Source of the DNA: CAZKJL01 sp964553135
Lineage (GTDB): Bacteria; Patescibacteriota; Gracilibacteria; Peribacterales; Peribacteraceae
DNA: 48,554 nucleotides
Assembly: GCA_964553135.1 (NCBI GenBank)
Contig: CAZKJL010000003.1
Coordinates: forward strand, 1-48,554
Reading direction: 5' to 3'
Part shown: positions 31,246-38,957 of the stretch, one piece after another
How the letters are laid out: the number at the start of each line of letters is the position of its first letter
Position numbering within the stretch: position 1 is the first letter of the stretch
Program-made: the position numbers and the translations under genes
The notes under the pieces: generated by a model
The model's database searches: none
What the model saw: only the letters and a program-made list of their open reading frames with translations
What the model was told of the DNA's origin: nothing

Positions 31246-31632
31246 TTAGGAAACGGTACAGAGGATTTCACCGCCGATATTCTGCTTGCGGGCGTCCTTT
31301 CCGGTGACGAGACCGCTGCTGGTGGAGATGATGGCGACGCTGGCACCGTGGAGATGCGTGCGGATGTCCGTGGCACCGACGTACTTGCGTGCGCCGGGCG
31401 TGGAGATGCGCTTCAGTTCCAGAGCCGGACGATCGGCGCGGAACATGACGATGAGTTTCTTGTCGGCGGTCTCACCTTCCACGCGGAAGTCCTGGATGAA
31501 CTTCTGCTCCTTGAGGAGTTTCGCGATGGACTCCTTCAGGCGCGACCACGGTGCGCTGCATTCGGACCTGCGTCCGTGCTGTGCGTTGCGCATGCGGGTA
31601 ACGAAGTCGCCGATGGGATCAGTGAGAGGCAT
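31246..31632 (-). CDS. rpsH: 30S ribosomal protein S8 (uS8)
   Basis: 128 residues. MPLTDPIGDFVTRMRNAQHG is the usual opening and the C-terminal STSSGLVTGKDARKQNIGGE is the S8 signature. S8 is the regulator of the spc operon in E. coli; no mRNA target was identified here. The gap before it reads TCCCTCACTCTC. Confidence 0.97.
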   Translation of the reverse strand: MPLTDPIGDFVTRMRNAQHGRRSECSAPWSRLKESIAKLLKEQKFIQDFRVEGETADKKLIVMFRADRPALELKRISTPGARKYVGATDIRTHLHGASVAIISTSSGLVTGKDARKQNIGGEILCTVS

Positions 31633-31644
31633 GAGAGTGAGGGA

Positions 31645-31869
31645 TTACCAGGAAGATTTCTTGAGACCCGGGATGTCGCCGTTCACGGCGAGCTCACGGA
31701 AGCAAATGCGGCAGGTACCGAAGAAACGCATGTAGCCGCCGCGGCGGAAGCAGAGTTTGCAACGGTTGTAGGAGCGAACGGCCATCACCGGCTTCTTGCC
31801 TGCGGCACGGGCCTTTTCCACGGCTGCGCGCTTCTTTTTCCAGCCGATGACGAGTGCGTCGCGAGCCAT
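31645..31869 (-). CDS. rpsN: 30S ribosomal protein S14 (uS14), zinc form
   Basis: 74 residues. RCKLCFRRGGYMRFFGTCRI holds two CxxC zinc pairs (CKLC and CRIC), so it is the short C-plus type. It is a little longer than the usual 61 residues because of an N-terminal Lys/Ala extension. The 46-base leader between the rplE stop and this ATG is almost entirely pyrimidines. Confidence 0.97.
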   Translation of the reverse strand: MARDALVIGWKKKRAAVEKARAAGKKPVMAVRSYNRCKLCFRRGGYMRFFGTCRICFRELAVNGDIPGLKKSSW

Positions 31870-31915
31870 GAGGAGTAAAAGTTAGAGGGGAAAAGGGGTG
31901 AGGATTATCGCAATG

Positions 31916-32497
31916 TTATGCGGCGGATGCAACCTCGCCTGACTTTTTGGTCGGGCGGCGGAACGGCATGCCGATCTGTTTCAGGAGTGCGAGACCGCGC
32001 TCGTCGGAGCCGGCGTTGGTGGTGATCTGAATCTGCATGCCGAAGATCTTGGTGGCGTCCGGAGCGGGAAGCTCGGGGAAGATCGACTGGTCGGTGAGTC
32101 CGATGGCGTAGTTGCCGCGTCCGTCCAATTTGGTCGGGAGTCCGCGGAAGTCGCGGATGCGGGGAAGGGCGTAACCGAGCAGGCGATCGAGGAAGTTATA
32201 CATGGCCTTGCCGCGGAGCGTGACCACCATGCCGACGATCATGTTCTCGCGGATGTTGAAGTTGCTGATGGACATGCGCGACTTGCGGACGGCCGGCTTC
32301 TGGCCGGTGATCGTGGCGAGTGACTCCGAGATGAACTGCTGAATGTCCTTGCTGGAGTACTTCTTCTGGCTGAGACCCACGTTCACGATCACCTTGGTGA
32401 TGCGGGGAAGCGCGTTCACGTTGTCGACCTTCAGCTCGCGCTTGAGCGCTTCTGCGATGTCGGTCTTGAGCCGTTTCTGGAGAGGGACGAAAGCCAT
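31916..32497 (-). CDS. rplE: 50S ribosomal protein L5 (uL5)
   Basis: 193 residues. Blocks LPRITKVIVNVGLSQKKYSS, ITGQKPAVRKSRMSISNFNI, TLRGKAMYNFLDRL and the C-terminal GMQIQITTNAGSDERGLALL. L5 binds 5S rRNA and contacts the P-site tRNA. Six bases (TCTCCC) separate it from the rplX stop. Confidence 0.97.
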   Translation of the reverse strand: MAFVPLQKRLKTDIAEALKRELKVDNVNALPRITKVIVNVGLSQKKYSSKDIQQFISESLATITGQKPAVRKSRMSISNFNIRENMIVGMVVTLRGKAMYNFLDRLLGYALPRIRDFRGLPTKLDGRGNYAIGLTDQSIFPELPAPDATKIFGMQIQITTNAGSDERGLALLKQIGMPFRRPTKKSGEVASAA

Positions 32498-32503
32498 GGG
32501 AGA

Positions 32504-32998
32504 TTAGGAACCGCGACCGGCGGAACGGGTGTGCGTGGGTGCTGCGGGAACTGCTGCCTCGGTCTTGGCGCCGCCGACTTCATCGACTGCGGCATCGGCG
32601 CCGAATCCGACGCGCTTCCAGAACGGGGACTTCTTGTTGGGCTTGGCATTCTTGGGAGCGTCGGCGGCTTTGGCGGCACCCTTCACGCGAGTGAGCTCGG
32701 TTCCGCTGCCACGGGCGACGCGGGTCTTCTTGCCGGTCTTGGTGTCCACCTTGTAACCGATGCGGACGCCCTTGCCCGTCTTGGGGTCGAGAATCATGAC
32801 GTTGCTGGCGTGGATGGAGGACTCGTACTGCATCTTGCGGCCGGCCTCCTGCGTCGTCTTTTTGACGTGCTTGGTGACCATGTTGACGCCGCTCACGATG
32901 ACGCGGTTTTGGGTGTGGAGCACGCGCATGATGGTGCCTTTCTTACCCTTGTCCTTGCCGGAGATGATGATGACGGAGTCACCGAGTGAGAGCTTCAT
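32504..32998 (-). CDS. rplX: 50S ribosomal protein L24 (uL24), long C-terminal tail
   Basis: 164 residues, against about 105 normally. The KOW domain is N-terminal (LSLGDSVIIISGKDKGKKGT, then VSGVNMVTKHVKKT), followed by the usual IHASNVMILDPKTGKGVRIG. From about residue 105 a tail rich in Ala, Lys and Thr is added (AAKAADAPKNAKPNKKSPFW and on). Confidence 0.95.
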   Translation of the reverse strand: MKLSLGDSVIIISGKDKGKKGTIMRVLHTQNRVIVSGVNMVTKHVKKTTQEAGRKMQYESSIHASNVMILDPKTGKGVRIGYKVDTKTGKKTRVARGSGTELTRVKGAAKAADAPKNAKPNKKSPFWKRVGFGADAAVDEVGGAKTEAAVPAAPTHTRSAGRGS

Positions 32999-33004
32999 GG
33001 GAGT

Positions 33005-33373
33005 TTAGAGAACGTCGGGGGCTTGGGAGATGATCTTCTGGTAACCGGCGGAACGGAGTTCGCGAGCGATGGGTCCGAAGACGCGGGTTCCTTTGGGTTC
33101 CTTGTTGGCGTCGATGATGACGCAGGCGTTGTCATCGAAGCGGATGCCGCTTCCATCTTTGCGACGCGTGATCTTCCTGGTGCGGACGATGACGGCGCGC
33201 TCCACGGCGTGCTGCTTGACGGTGCCGCGCGGGGCCGCCGTCTTGATGGCAACGACGATGATGTCGCCGACTGCGGCGTAGCGGCGCTTGGAGCCTCCGA
33301 GCACTTTGATGCACATGCAGGTCTTGGCGCCCGTATTGTCTGCCACGTTAAGGATGGTCTGTTGCTGGATCAT
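33005..33373 (-). CDS. rplN: 50S ribosomal protein L14 (uL14)
   Basis: 122 residues from the ATG at 33373, MIQQQTILNVADNTGAKTCM. It has the L14 core KRRYAAVGDIIVVAIKTAAP and RDDACVII-type region (IRFDDNACVIIDANKEPKGT), ending GPIARELRS. The ATG overlaps the rpsQ stop (ATGA), implying coupled translation. Confidence 0.97.
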   Translation of the reverse strand: MIQQQTILNVADNTGAKTCMCIKVLGGSKRRYAAVGDIIVVAIKTAAPRGTVKQHAVERAVIVRTRKITRRKDGSGIRFDDNACVIIDANKEPKGTRVFGPIARELRSAGYQKIISQAPDVL

Positions 33374-33711
33374 GATGCGGGGGAGTCTTTGGGCTTCTTC
33401 TTCTCGGCGAGGGTGTCGCGGTGGTCGCGCTTGGTGGTCATCTCCACTTCCTCGGTCTTCATGGCGGCGACACGGGGAGCTTGCTTGATGATCTCGGTGA
33501 CTTTGAAACACTTGCGTGCGCTCATCGGACGGCACTCGGCGATGACGACTTCATCCCCTTCTCCGAGGTCGAATCCGTTGGTGTCGGCAAGGAACTTCTT
33601 GCTGACGCGGAAGCGCTTGTCGTAGGTCGGGTGCATCACGTAGCGGTGCACCGTCACAGCCACGGTTTTTTGCATCTTGGCCGATGTGACAGTTCCGGTC
33701 TTCGTGCGCAT
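33370..33711 (-). CDS. rpsQ: 30S ribosomal protein S17 (uS17)
   Basis: 113 residues, slightly long (usual about 85). MRTKTGTVTSAKMQKTVAVT, then VHRYVMHPTYDKRFRVSKKF and GDEVVIAECRPMSARKCFKV are S17 motifs. The last 25 residues (EMTTKRDHRDTLAEKKKPKD) form a charged tail overlapping rplN by four bases. Confidence 0.96.
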   Translation of the reverse strand: MRTKTGTVTSAKMQKTVAVTVHRYVMHPTYDKRFRVSKKFLADTNGFDLGEGDEVVIAECRPMSARKCFKVTEIIKQAPRVAAMKTEEVEMTTKRDHRDTLAEKKKPKDSPAS

Positions 33712-33726
33712 AAAAGTGGGTAGAAG

Positions 33727-34071
33727 TTAGGATTTCTTGGAACGGGAGCCGACACCTTTTACAGACTTTTTGGCGGCTTGGGAAGCTTTTGCGGGAGATT
33801 TCGTTTTTTTCTTGGGAGCCTCGGCGACTGCCGGAGCCGCGGCCTCGACCGCCTTCTTCGGAGCGGCAGGCATCTTCTCAAGCTCGTGGAGGACCATCGA
33901 CATGCGAGCAATCTCTTTGCGGAGCGTGCGGTACAGACCCGAATTCTTCTCGCTCTGCATCTCGATGCCCATGCGCATCTTGGCGCACTCGGCACGCTTG
34001 ATGGAGAGCTCCTTGCGGAGTTCCGAAGCCGTCATGCGGCGAAGCTCGATGATGGAGGTGGTGGTGCTCAT
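33727..34071 (-). CDS. rpmC: 50S ribosomal protein L29 (uL29), extended
   Basis: 114 residues, nearly twice the usual 65. Residues about 8-70 are the two-helix L29 hairpin (LRRMTASELRKELSIKRAEC, SGLYRTLRKEIARMSMVLHE). The C-terminal 45 residues are an Ala/Lys/Pro-rich tail (KKKTKSPAKASQAAKKSVKG). Its ATG overlaps the rplP stop. An internal MTASELRKE start is also possible. Confidence 0.94.
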   Translation of the reverse strand: MSTTTSIIELRRMTASELRKELSIKRAECAKMRMGIEMQSEKNSGLYRTLRKEIARMSMVLHELEKMPAAPKKAVEAAAPAVAEAPKKKTKSPAKASQAAKKSVKGVGSRSKKS

Positions 34072-34517
34072 GCTGCGAGGGAGGATTCGGAACCGGCGTG
34101 CTTCTGGAGGGAGACGATGAACTTGGTGGCTACCGGGAGTTTGTGCGATGCGAGACGGAATGCTTCTCTGGCGACTTCTTCCTTGAGACCGTCGAGTTCG
34201 AAGAGGATGGTGCCGGGCTTCACGACTGCGGCGTAGAATTCCACGGCGCCTTTTCCGGCTCCCATGGGCACCTCCGGCGACTTACGCGTGATGGGCTTGT
34301 GAGGGAAGATGCGACACCAAATGCTTCCGCTGCGACCCACTTCGTGCGTGATGGCGCGGCGTGCCGCTTCGAGCTGGCGCGACGTGATTTCCCCGGCCTC
34401 CTGAGCCTTGAGACCGTAGCTGCCGAAGGAGAGCGTTGCACCGCGCGTGGCCTTGCCTTTGAACTGGCCGCGGCCGCGGTGGGCTTTCCGATATTTGGTG
34501 CGAATGGGTTGCAGCAT
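34068..34517 (-). CDS. rplP: 50S ribosomal protein L16 (uL16)
   Basis: 149 residues. RTKYRKAHRGRGQFKGKATR, LSFGSYGLKAQEAGEITSRQ, RIFPHKPITRKSPEVPMGAG and KPGTILFELDGL are diagnostic. It lies near the A-site tRNA elbow. The 12-base gap after rpsC reads GCGCCTCCTATC, an anti-Shine-Dalgarno-like tract. Confidence 0.97.
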   Translation of the reverse strand: MLQPIRTKYRKAHRGRGQFKGKATRGATLSFGSYGLKAQEAGEITSRQLEAARRAITHEVGRSGSIWCRIFPHKPITRKSPEVPMGAGKGAVEFYAAVVKPGTILFELDGLKEEVAREAFRLASHKLPVATKFIVSLQKHAGSESSLAA

Positions 34518-34529
34518 GATAGGAGGCGC

Positions 34530-35207
34530 TTAGGCGGCTTTCGGGAGAGAGGTAAGTGCGGCGGACTTCGCTTCGCGGATCTTCTTGAAGACCATTCCCT
34601 TGTAGATCCAGACCTGGACACCGATGGTGCCGTAGGCGGTGCGAGCGTGGCGGGTTGCGAATTGGATGTTCGCGCGGAGCGTCTGGAGCGGAACGTTGCC
34701 GCTGCGGAACGCGTCGTCGCGGGCGATTTCAGCGCCGTTCAAGCGACCGGAGACGGAGATCTTGATACCGACGGCACCGGACTGCATGGCCTTTTCCATG
34801 GCCATCTTGCAAGCGCGGCGGTACGGCATGCGTCGCTCGATCTGTCCCTGGATGCTCTCGGCGACGCAAGCGGCGTCGGCGTCGGGCGTGCGGATTTCGT
34901 GAACGTTGATTTCGAACGAACCTCCGAACTGCTTCTCCATGTCCTTGCGAAGATCCTCGATGGCGGCACCCTGCTTTCCGATGATGACGCCGGGCTTGCT
35001 GCTGTGGATCACGACGGACGTCTTCTTGCCGCGATCGATCTCGATGAGGCTGATGCCGGAATCCTTGAACTTCTTGTCGATGTAGCGGCGGATGCGGACG
35101 TCGGCCAGGAGGTTGTCCTGGAACTTCTGCTTCTTCGCGAACCATGTCGATGCCCACGAGTGGGTGATACCGATACGGAAGCCGTTGGGGTTAACTTTCT
35201 GTCCCAT
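34530..35207 (-). CDS. rpsC: 30S ribosomal protein S3 (uS3)
   Basis: 225 residues. MGQKVNPNGFRIGITHSWAS is the typical start; the KH domain has IHSSKPGVIIGKQGAAIEDL with the GxxG loop (about 77-80); and the C-terminal domain has RRMPYRRACKMAMEKAMQSG and GRLNGAEIARDD. Forms part of the mRNA entry channel. Begins one base after the rplV stop. Confidence 0.97.
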   Translation of the reverse strand: MGQKVNPNGFRIGITHSWASTWFAKKQKFQDNLLADVRIRRYIDKKFKDSGISLIEIDRGKKTSVVIHSSKPGVIIGKQGAAIEDLRKDMEKQFGGSFEINVHEIRTPDADAACVAESIQGQIERRMPYRRACKMAMEKAMQSGAVGIKISVSGRLNGAEIARDDAFRSGNVPLQTLRANIQFATRHARTAYGTIGVQVWIYKGMVFKKIREAKSAALTSLPKAA

Positions 35208-35687
35208 TTACTTGGAGGAGGAAGATGAAGCGGATGATTTCTTCTTGGGGGTTGCGGTCTTGGGAGCGGCTGCGGCGGCCTTCACCTTCTTCTTCTCGGA
35301 CGAAGGTTTGACGGCGGTCGTCTTGATGTCGGAGGTGCGCGGAGGAGTGACGCCTTTCTCGCCGGCGAAACCGAGGCTGATACTGATGTGGCAGAGGAAC
35401 TTGCGGATGGGGCGAACGCGTCCGCGAGCCATCGGCACGCCGCGGCGGTAGGATGTCCCCTGGTTGACGACGACCGTTTTGACGATCATCGACTGGGCGT
35501 TCTGCTTGAAGTTGTGCTCGGCGTTGGCGATGGCCGAACGGAGAACATCTTCGAACAGACGAGCGCTCTTCTTGTGCGTCTTGCGGAGCAACTCCACGGC
35601 ATCGGGCACGGTCATGCCACGAACCATCTTGGCCATGAGGTTGGCCTTTTTGGGAGCGAGCCGAGCGGAATAGTGGTGAGCTTGCAT
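35208..35687 (-). CDS. rplV: 50S ribosomal protein L22 (uL22), extended
   Basis: 159 residues (usual 110-120). SARLAPKKANLMAKMVRGMT, then IANAEHNFKQNAQSMIVKTV and RPIRKFLCHISISLG cover the L22 fold, whose loop lines the exit tunnel. The last 40 residues are an Ala/Lys/Ser tail ending in a run of serines (SASSSSSK). Confidence 0.96.
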   Translation of the reverse strand: MQAHHYSARLAPKKANLMAKMVRGMTVPDAVELLRKTHKKSARLFEDVLRSAIANAEHNFKQNAQSMIVKTVVVNQGTSYRRGVPMARGRVRPIRKFLCHISISLGFAGEKGVTPPRTSDIKTTAVKPSSEKKKVKAAAAAPKTATPKKKSSASSSSSK

Positions 35688-35696
35688 GGGGGTGGA

Positions 35697-36017
35697 TTAC
35701 TTGGCGGGAGCGGGAGCGGGCTTGGGTGCGGATGCTGCGGTGGCCTGGGCGGCGGACATCTTGCCTCCGTGGACACGGAACTTGGTGGTGAAGGAGAACT
35801 CTCCGAGTTTGTGACCGACCATCTGCTCCGTGACGTAGACCGGCGGGAATTCCTTGCCGTTGTGGACGGCGAACGTGAATCCTACGAATTCCGGCGGGAT
35901 GTCACAGTCGCGTGCCCAAGTCTTGATGATCTTCTTCTCCTGGCGTTCGATCATCTTCATGACCTTTTTCAGGAGCTTGGGATCAACGTGGGGGCCTTTT
36001 TTGATGGAGCGAGTCAT
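35697..36017 (-). CDS. rpsS: 30S ribosomal protein S19 (uS19)
   Basis: 106 residues. MTRSIKKGPHVDPKLLKKVM, then VHNGKEFPPVYVTEQMVGHK and LGEFSFTTKFRVHGG identify S19. A short Ala/Pro tail follows. The 5 bases between its ATG and the preceding 20-codon frame read ATCTC. Confidence 0.97.
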   Translation of the reverse strand: MTRSIKKGPHVDPKLLKKVMKMIERQEKKIIKTWARDCDIPPEFVGFTFAVHNGKEFPPVYVTEQMVGHKLGEFSFTTKFRVHGGKMSAAQATAASAPKPAPAPAK

Positions 36018-36021
36018 GAGA

Positions 36022-36084
36022 TTAGAGAGCGGTAGTCGTGAGGATGAAAGCGATGGCGATGAGCGGGATGATGACTTGGTACAT
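36022..36084 (-). CDS. Possible 20-aa hydrophobic peptide between rplB and rpsS
   Basis: ATG at 36084 encodes MYQVIIPLIAIAFILTTTAL, then TAA; the rpsS ATG follows five bases later. It would be a single membrane-spanning peptide. Most bacteria have rplB and rpsS nearly adjacent, but here they are 116 bases apart. It could be a translated leader that controls rpsS, a membrane peptide, or chance. A weak hairpin (36104-36118) lies just upstream. Confidence 0.35.
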   Translation of the reverse strand: MYQVIIPLIAIAFILTTTAL

Positions 36085-36133
36085 GACGGATAAGGGGGAA
36101 AGACTGACCGAATGTCAGCCGACGGATACTACA

Positions 36134-36982
36134 CTACTTTTTCGCCTTTTTCTTGATGCGGCGGCGGATAATGAGATCGTCACTCTTGCGCTTGGGCTTG
36201 CGTGTTTTGACGCCAAGAGCGTGTTTGCCCCACGGGGTCTTCGGATACTTCAGACCGATGGGCGAGTGTCCTTCTCCTCCTCCGTGCGGGTGATCGACGG
36301 CGTTCATGGACTTACCGAGAACCTGCGGTTTGCGTCCCATCCAGCGCATGCGACCTGCTTTGCCGATGCTGATGAGGTGGTGGTCGGGGTTGCTGACGGT
36401 GCCGATGGAGGCGAAGCACTCGTGACGCACTTTGCGCATTTCGCCGCTCGGGAGCTGGAGGATGGCGAAGTCACCGTCGAGACCGACGAGAACCGCGCTG
36501 GATCCTGCGGAACGGACGATCTGTCCGCCGCGTCCCATCTGGAGTTCCACGTTGTAGATGCGGTAACCGACGGGCACGTGCTCAAGGCGCATGCGATTGC
36601 CCGGCTTCACTTTGGTACGGTCTGCGCAGACGATTTCGTCGGCGACCTTCATGCCTTCCGGGGCAAGGATGTAGCGCTTGTCGCCGTCCATGTAGTGGAC
36701 GAGAGCGATGTAGGCGGAACGGTTGGGATCGTACTCGATGGCGGCGATGCGGCCGATGACACCCTGCTTGTCGGACTGCTTGAAGTCGATGAAGCGGAGC
36801 AGACGCTTGTGTCCTCCGCCGCGGTGGCGAACGGTGACGCGGCCCAAGTTGTTGCGGCCGGAGATGCGCTGCTTGCCTGCGGAGAGACGCTTTTCAGGGC
36901 GCTTCTTCGTGAGGCCGGAGAAGTCGGCGATCGACATCTGTCTCCGTGCGTTGCTCGTTGGTTTCTGCTGGATGACTGGCAT
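36134..36982 (-). CDS. rplB: 50S ribosomal protein L2 (uL2)
   Basis: 282 residues. Core motifs GRVTVRHRGGGHKRLLRFID, YDPNRSAYIALVHYMDGDKR and the catalytic-centre-proximal NAVDHPHGGGEGHSPIG with its conserved His (about residue 230). Basic C-terminus. Placed between rplW and rpsS as usual. Confidence 0.98.
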   Translation of the reverse strand: MPVIQQKPTSNARRQMSIADFSGLTKKRPEKRLSAGKQRISGRNNLGRVTVRHRGGGHKRLLRFIDFKQSDKQGVIGRIAAIEYDPNRSAYIALVHYMDGDKRYILAPEGMKVADEIVCADRTKVKPGNRMRLEHVPVGYRIYNVELQMGRGGQIVRSAGSSAVLVGLDGDFAILQLPSGEMRKVRHECFASIGTVSNPDHHLISIGKAGRMRWMGRKPQVLGKSMNAVDHPHGGGEGHSPIGLKYPKTPWGKHALGVKTRKPKRKSDDLIIRRRIKKKAKK

Positions 36983-36984
36983 GA

Positions 36985-37287
36985 TTAGGCGGCGGTGCGG
37001 AGAGTGGTGAGATCAAGAGCTTTGCTCTTCTTGGTGAGGCGGACGATCATGCGCTTGCTGCGGTGACGCTTCTCCATGACCGTTCCCTGTCCGACGATGC
37101 GGGTCTTGGGGCGGGTGCGCAGCACGCGAACCGATGCGACTTCCACGTCGTAGTATTTGCGGAGTGCGTTCTTCACGTCGATCTTCGTGGCAGCCTGGTT
37201 GACCTTGAGCGTGTACGTACCTTCGGTCTTCAGGCGTTCTGCCTTCTCCGTGACGACGGGGCCGATGATGACGGATGAGAGATGCAT
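36985..37287 (-). CDS. rplW: 50S ribosomal protein L23 (uL23)
   Basis: 100 residues. VIIGPVVTEKAERLKTEGTY, TLKVNQAATKIDVKNALRKY and the late VRVLRTRPKTRIVGQGTVME match L23, which docks trigger factor and SRP at the tunnel exit. Two bases separate it from rplB. Confidence 0.96.
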   Translation of the reverse strand: MHLSSVIIGPVVTEKAERLKTEGTYTLKVNQAATKIDVKNALRKYYDVEVASVRVLRTRPKTRIVGQGTVMEKRHRSKRMIVRLTKKSKALDLTTLRTAA

Positions 37288-37293
37288 GATGTT

Positions 37294-38112
37294 TTAGGCG
37301 GCTTTGGGAGCTTTGGCGGCTTTCTTGGCAGCGAGCTTTTTGGCTTTGGGAGCCTCTGCACCGTCTTTCTTGGCCGCTTTCTTCGCGGCGAGTTTGGTGT
37401 CGCGGTAGTCCTTCAGTTCTTTCGCCTTCTTCGTGACTTTGTCGGCCTGCTTCGTGACGCGCTTCTCGATGCGCTCGTCATCCTTCTTGCCGAAGATCTC
37501 CTCGGCGGCCTTCACGGCGTCGGCCATGAAGATGATGTTCTTGGCGAGGAGGATGTCTTCCGGGTTCAAGTACTGAGCGTAGATGGTCTTCACGCGGGGA
37601 ACGTTGCGGGCGGAGAGCTGAATGCCGAGGTGCTCCTTGGCCGTGACGACGACGATGCGGCGGCCGATATCGACGGGAAGTTTTTGGAGCAAGGAGTAGA
37701 ACGTCTTGGTCTTGATGTCATCGGGATAGTTCTCGAGTCCGATGATCGCACCCTCTTTGGCGCGGAGCGAGAGACAAGAGAAGAGAGCGGCGCGGCGCAT
37801 TTTCTTCGGCATGTCCTTCTGGAAGTTGGCGTTGCTGCGGGGTCCGAAGGTCTTGCCTCCACCGCGGACGAGCGGGCTTCGGAGAGCGCCGCGACGGGCG
37901 TTACCGGTGTGCTTCTGTGCGTAGGCCTTCTTGGTGGTACCGACGACGTCACCGCGAGTTTTGACGTGAGCGATGGGGTTTCTGCGGTTGCTCTGCTGGC
38001 GGACGACCGCGAGGTGCATGAGACCCTTGTTGATCGGAGCTTCGAACAGCCCGGCCGGGAGCTCGAGAGAGCCCTTCTTGGTACCCGTTGCTGTGTAGAG
38101 GTCGATCTTCAT
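37294..38112 (-). CDS. rplD: 50S ribosomal protein L4 (uL4), long Lys/Ala tail
   Basis: 272 residues from the ATG at 38112 (usual about 205). MKIDLYTATGTKKGSLELPA, the tunnel-loop region QKHTGNARRGALRSPLVRGG and GKTFGPRSNANFQKDMPKKM are diagnostic. From about residue 205 a tail of 65 residues is almost all Lys, Ala, Asp and Glu. L4 is also a classic repressor of the S10 operon; the 93-base leader upstream of rplC could be a site, but no structure was verified. Confidence 0.96.
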   Translation of the reverse strand: MKIDLYTATGTKKGSLELPAGLFEAPINKGLMHLAVVRQQSNRRNPIAHVKTRGDVVGTTKKAYAQKHTGNARRGALRSPLVRGGGKTFGPRSNANFQKDMPKKMRRAALFSCLSLRAKEGAIIGLENYPDDIKTKTFYSLLQKLPVDIGRRIVVVTAKEHLGIQLSARNVPRVKTIYAQYLNPEDILLAKNIIFMADAVKAAEEIFGKKDDERIEKRVTKQADKVTKKAKELKDYRDTKLAAKKAAKKDGAEAPKAKKLAAKKAAKAPKAA

Positions 38113-38114
38113 GA

Positions 38115-38735
38115 TTATTTCTTGGAAGCTTTGGGAGCGGGTTGAAGCGAAACGTAGACGGTGCATCCGTTGGCGCCGGGAACCGGTCCTTTGACGCCGA
38201 TGATCTTCTTTTCGAGGTCGCAGACGAGTACGGCGCGATCTTTGATGGTGACGGTGTCATCTCCCATGTGACCGGCCATGCGCTTACCGGCATGGATACG
38301 ACCGGGCCACGTGCGCATACCCACGGAACCGGGCTCGCGCTTGAAGTGAGAACCGTGCGATGCGGGACCTCCGGAGAAGTGGTGACGCTTCATGACACCC
38401 TGGAAACCCTTACCCTTGGAGACACCCTGAATGGTGACGATGCTTTCGACGGGAAGGGATTCAATGGTGATCTTGCCTCCGATGGCATGGCCTTCGAGCG
38501 AATCAACGGTGAATTCCTTCTGGTGCTTGTGCTTCTTGAGCTCCTTTCCTTTGCGCGTGCGGACGATATTCTCGCCGATACCGAGGACGAGAGCCTGGTA
38601 ACCGTCCTTTTCAGCGGTCTTGGTGCGGACGATGGCATTGTCCTCCACCTTCAAGTAGGTGACGGGGACGGCTTCGCCCGTAGGGAGAAACACGCGAGAC
38701 ATGCCGATTTTGCGGGCGATAACACCGAGAGCCAT
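38115..38735 (-). CDS. rplC: 50S ribosomal protein L3 (uL3)
   Basis: 206 residues from ATG at 38735, MALGVIARKIGMSRVFLPTG. VSKGKGFQGVMKRHHFSGGP and HGSHFKREPGSVGMRTWPGR are the L3 core with the methylated-Gln-type loop; GKRMAGHMGDDTVTIKD follows. First gene of the cluster here: rpsJ (S10), which normally precedes it, is not upstream. Confidence 0.97.
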   Translation of the reverse strand: MALGVIARKIGMSRVFLPTGEAVPVTYLKVEDNAIVRTKTAEKDGYQALVLGIGENIVRTRKGKELKKHKHQKEFTVDSLEGHAIGGKITIESLPVESIVTIQGVSKGKGFQGVMKRHHFSGGPASHGSHFKREPGSVGMRTWPGRIHAGKRMAGHMGDDTVTIKDRAVLVCDLEKKIIGVKGPVPGANGCTVYVSLQPAPKASKK

Positions 38736-38834
38736 ATGAGTTGCTTGGAGGTTCCATCGCATCCGCTTGTCTCGCTAAGTCTTGGAGAGGCGGATCGGAA
38801 CGTAAGCGCTCCTGTATTTCCGTGGAGCCGACGC

Positions 38835-38863
38835 ACTCTACTGGCGTAAAAACACACGGTCAA
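38835..38863 (-). promoter_or_regulatory. Promoter of the rplC-rpsE (S10/spc) operon
   Basis: On the minus strand TTGACC (38858-38863), 17-base spacer, TAGAGT (38835-38840). The leader to the rplC ATG at 38735 is about 93 bases, long for this genome and enough for a ribosomal-protein binding site. Confidence 0.7.
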
Positions 38864-38913
38864 GAGAATACGACATGATTTTTATCTCCACTGTTTCGAC
38901 GGGGGTTGCAGCA

Positions 38914-38943
38914 TTGACATAAGCCAAAAAACGAGGATAATAC
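38914..38943 (+). promoter_or_regulatory. Promoter of the 104-aa gene
   Basis: Perfect TTGACA (38914-38919), 18-base spacer, TAATAC (38938-38943), 14 bases before the ATG. Divergent from the S10 operon promoter. Confidence 0.7.
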
Positions 38944-38957
38944 AGCGCCGCTCAACA

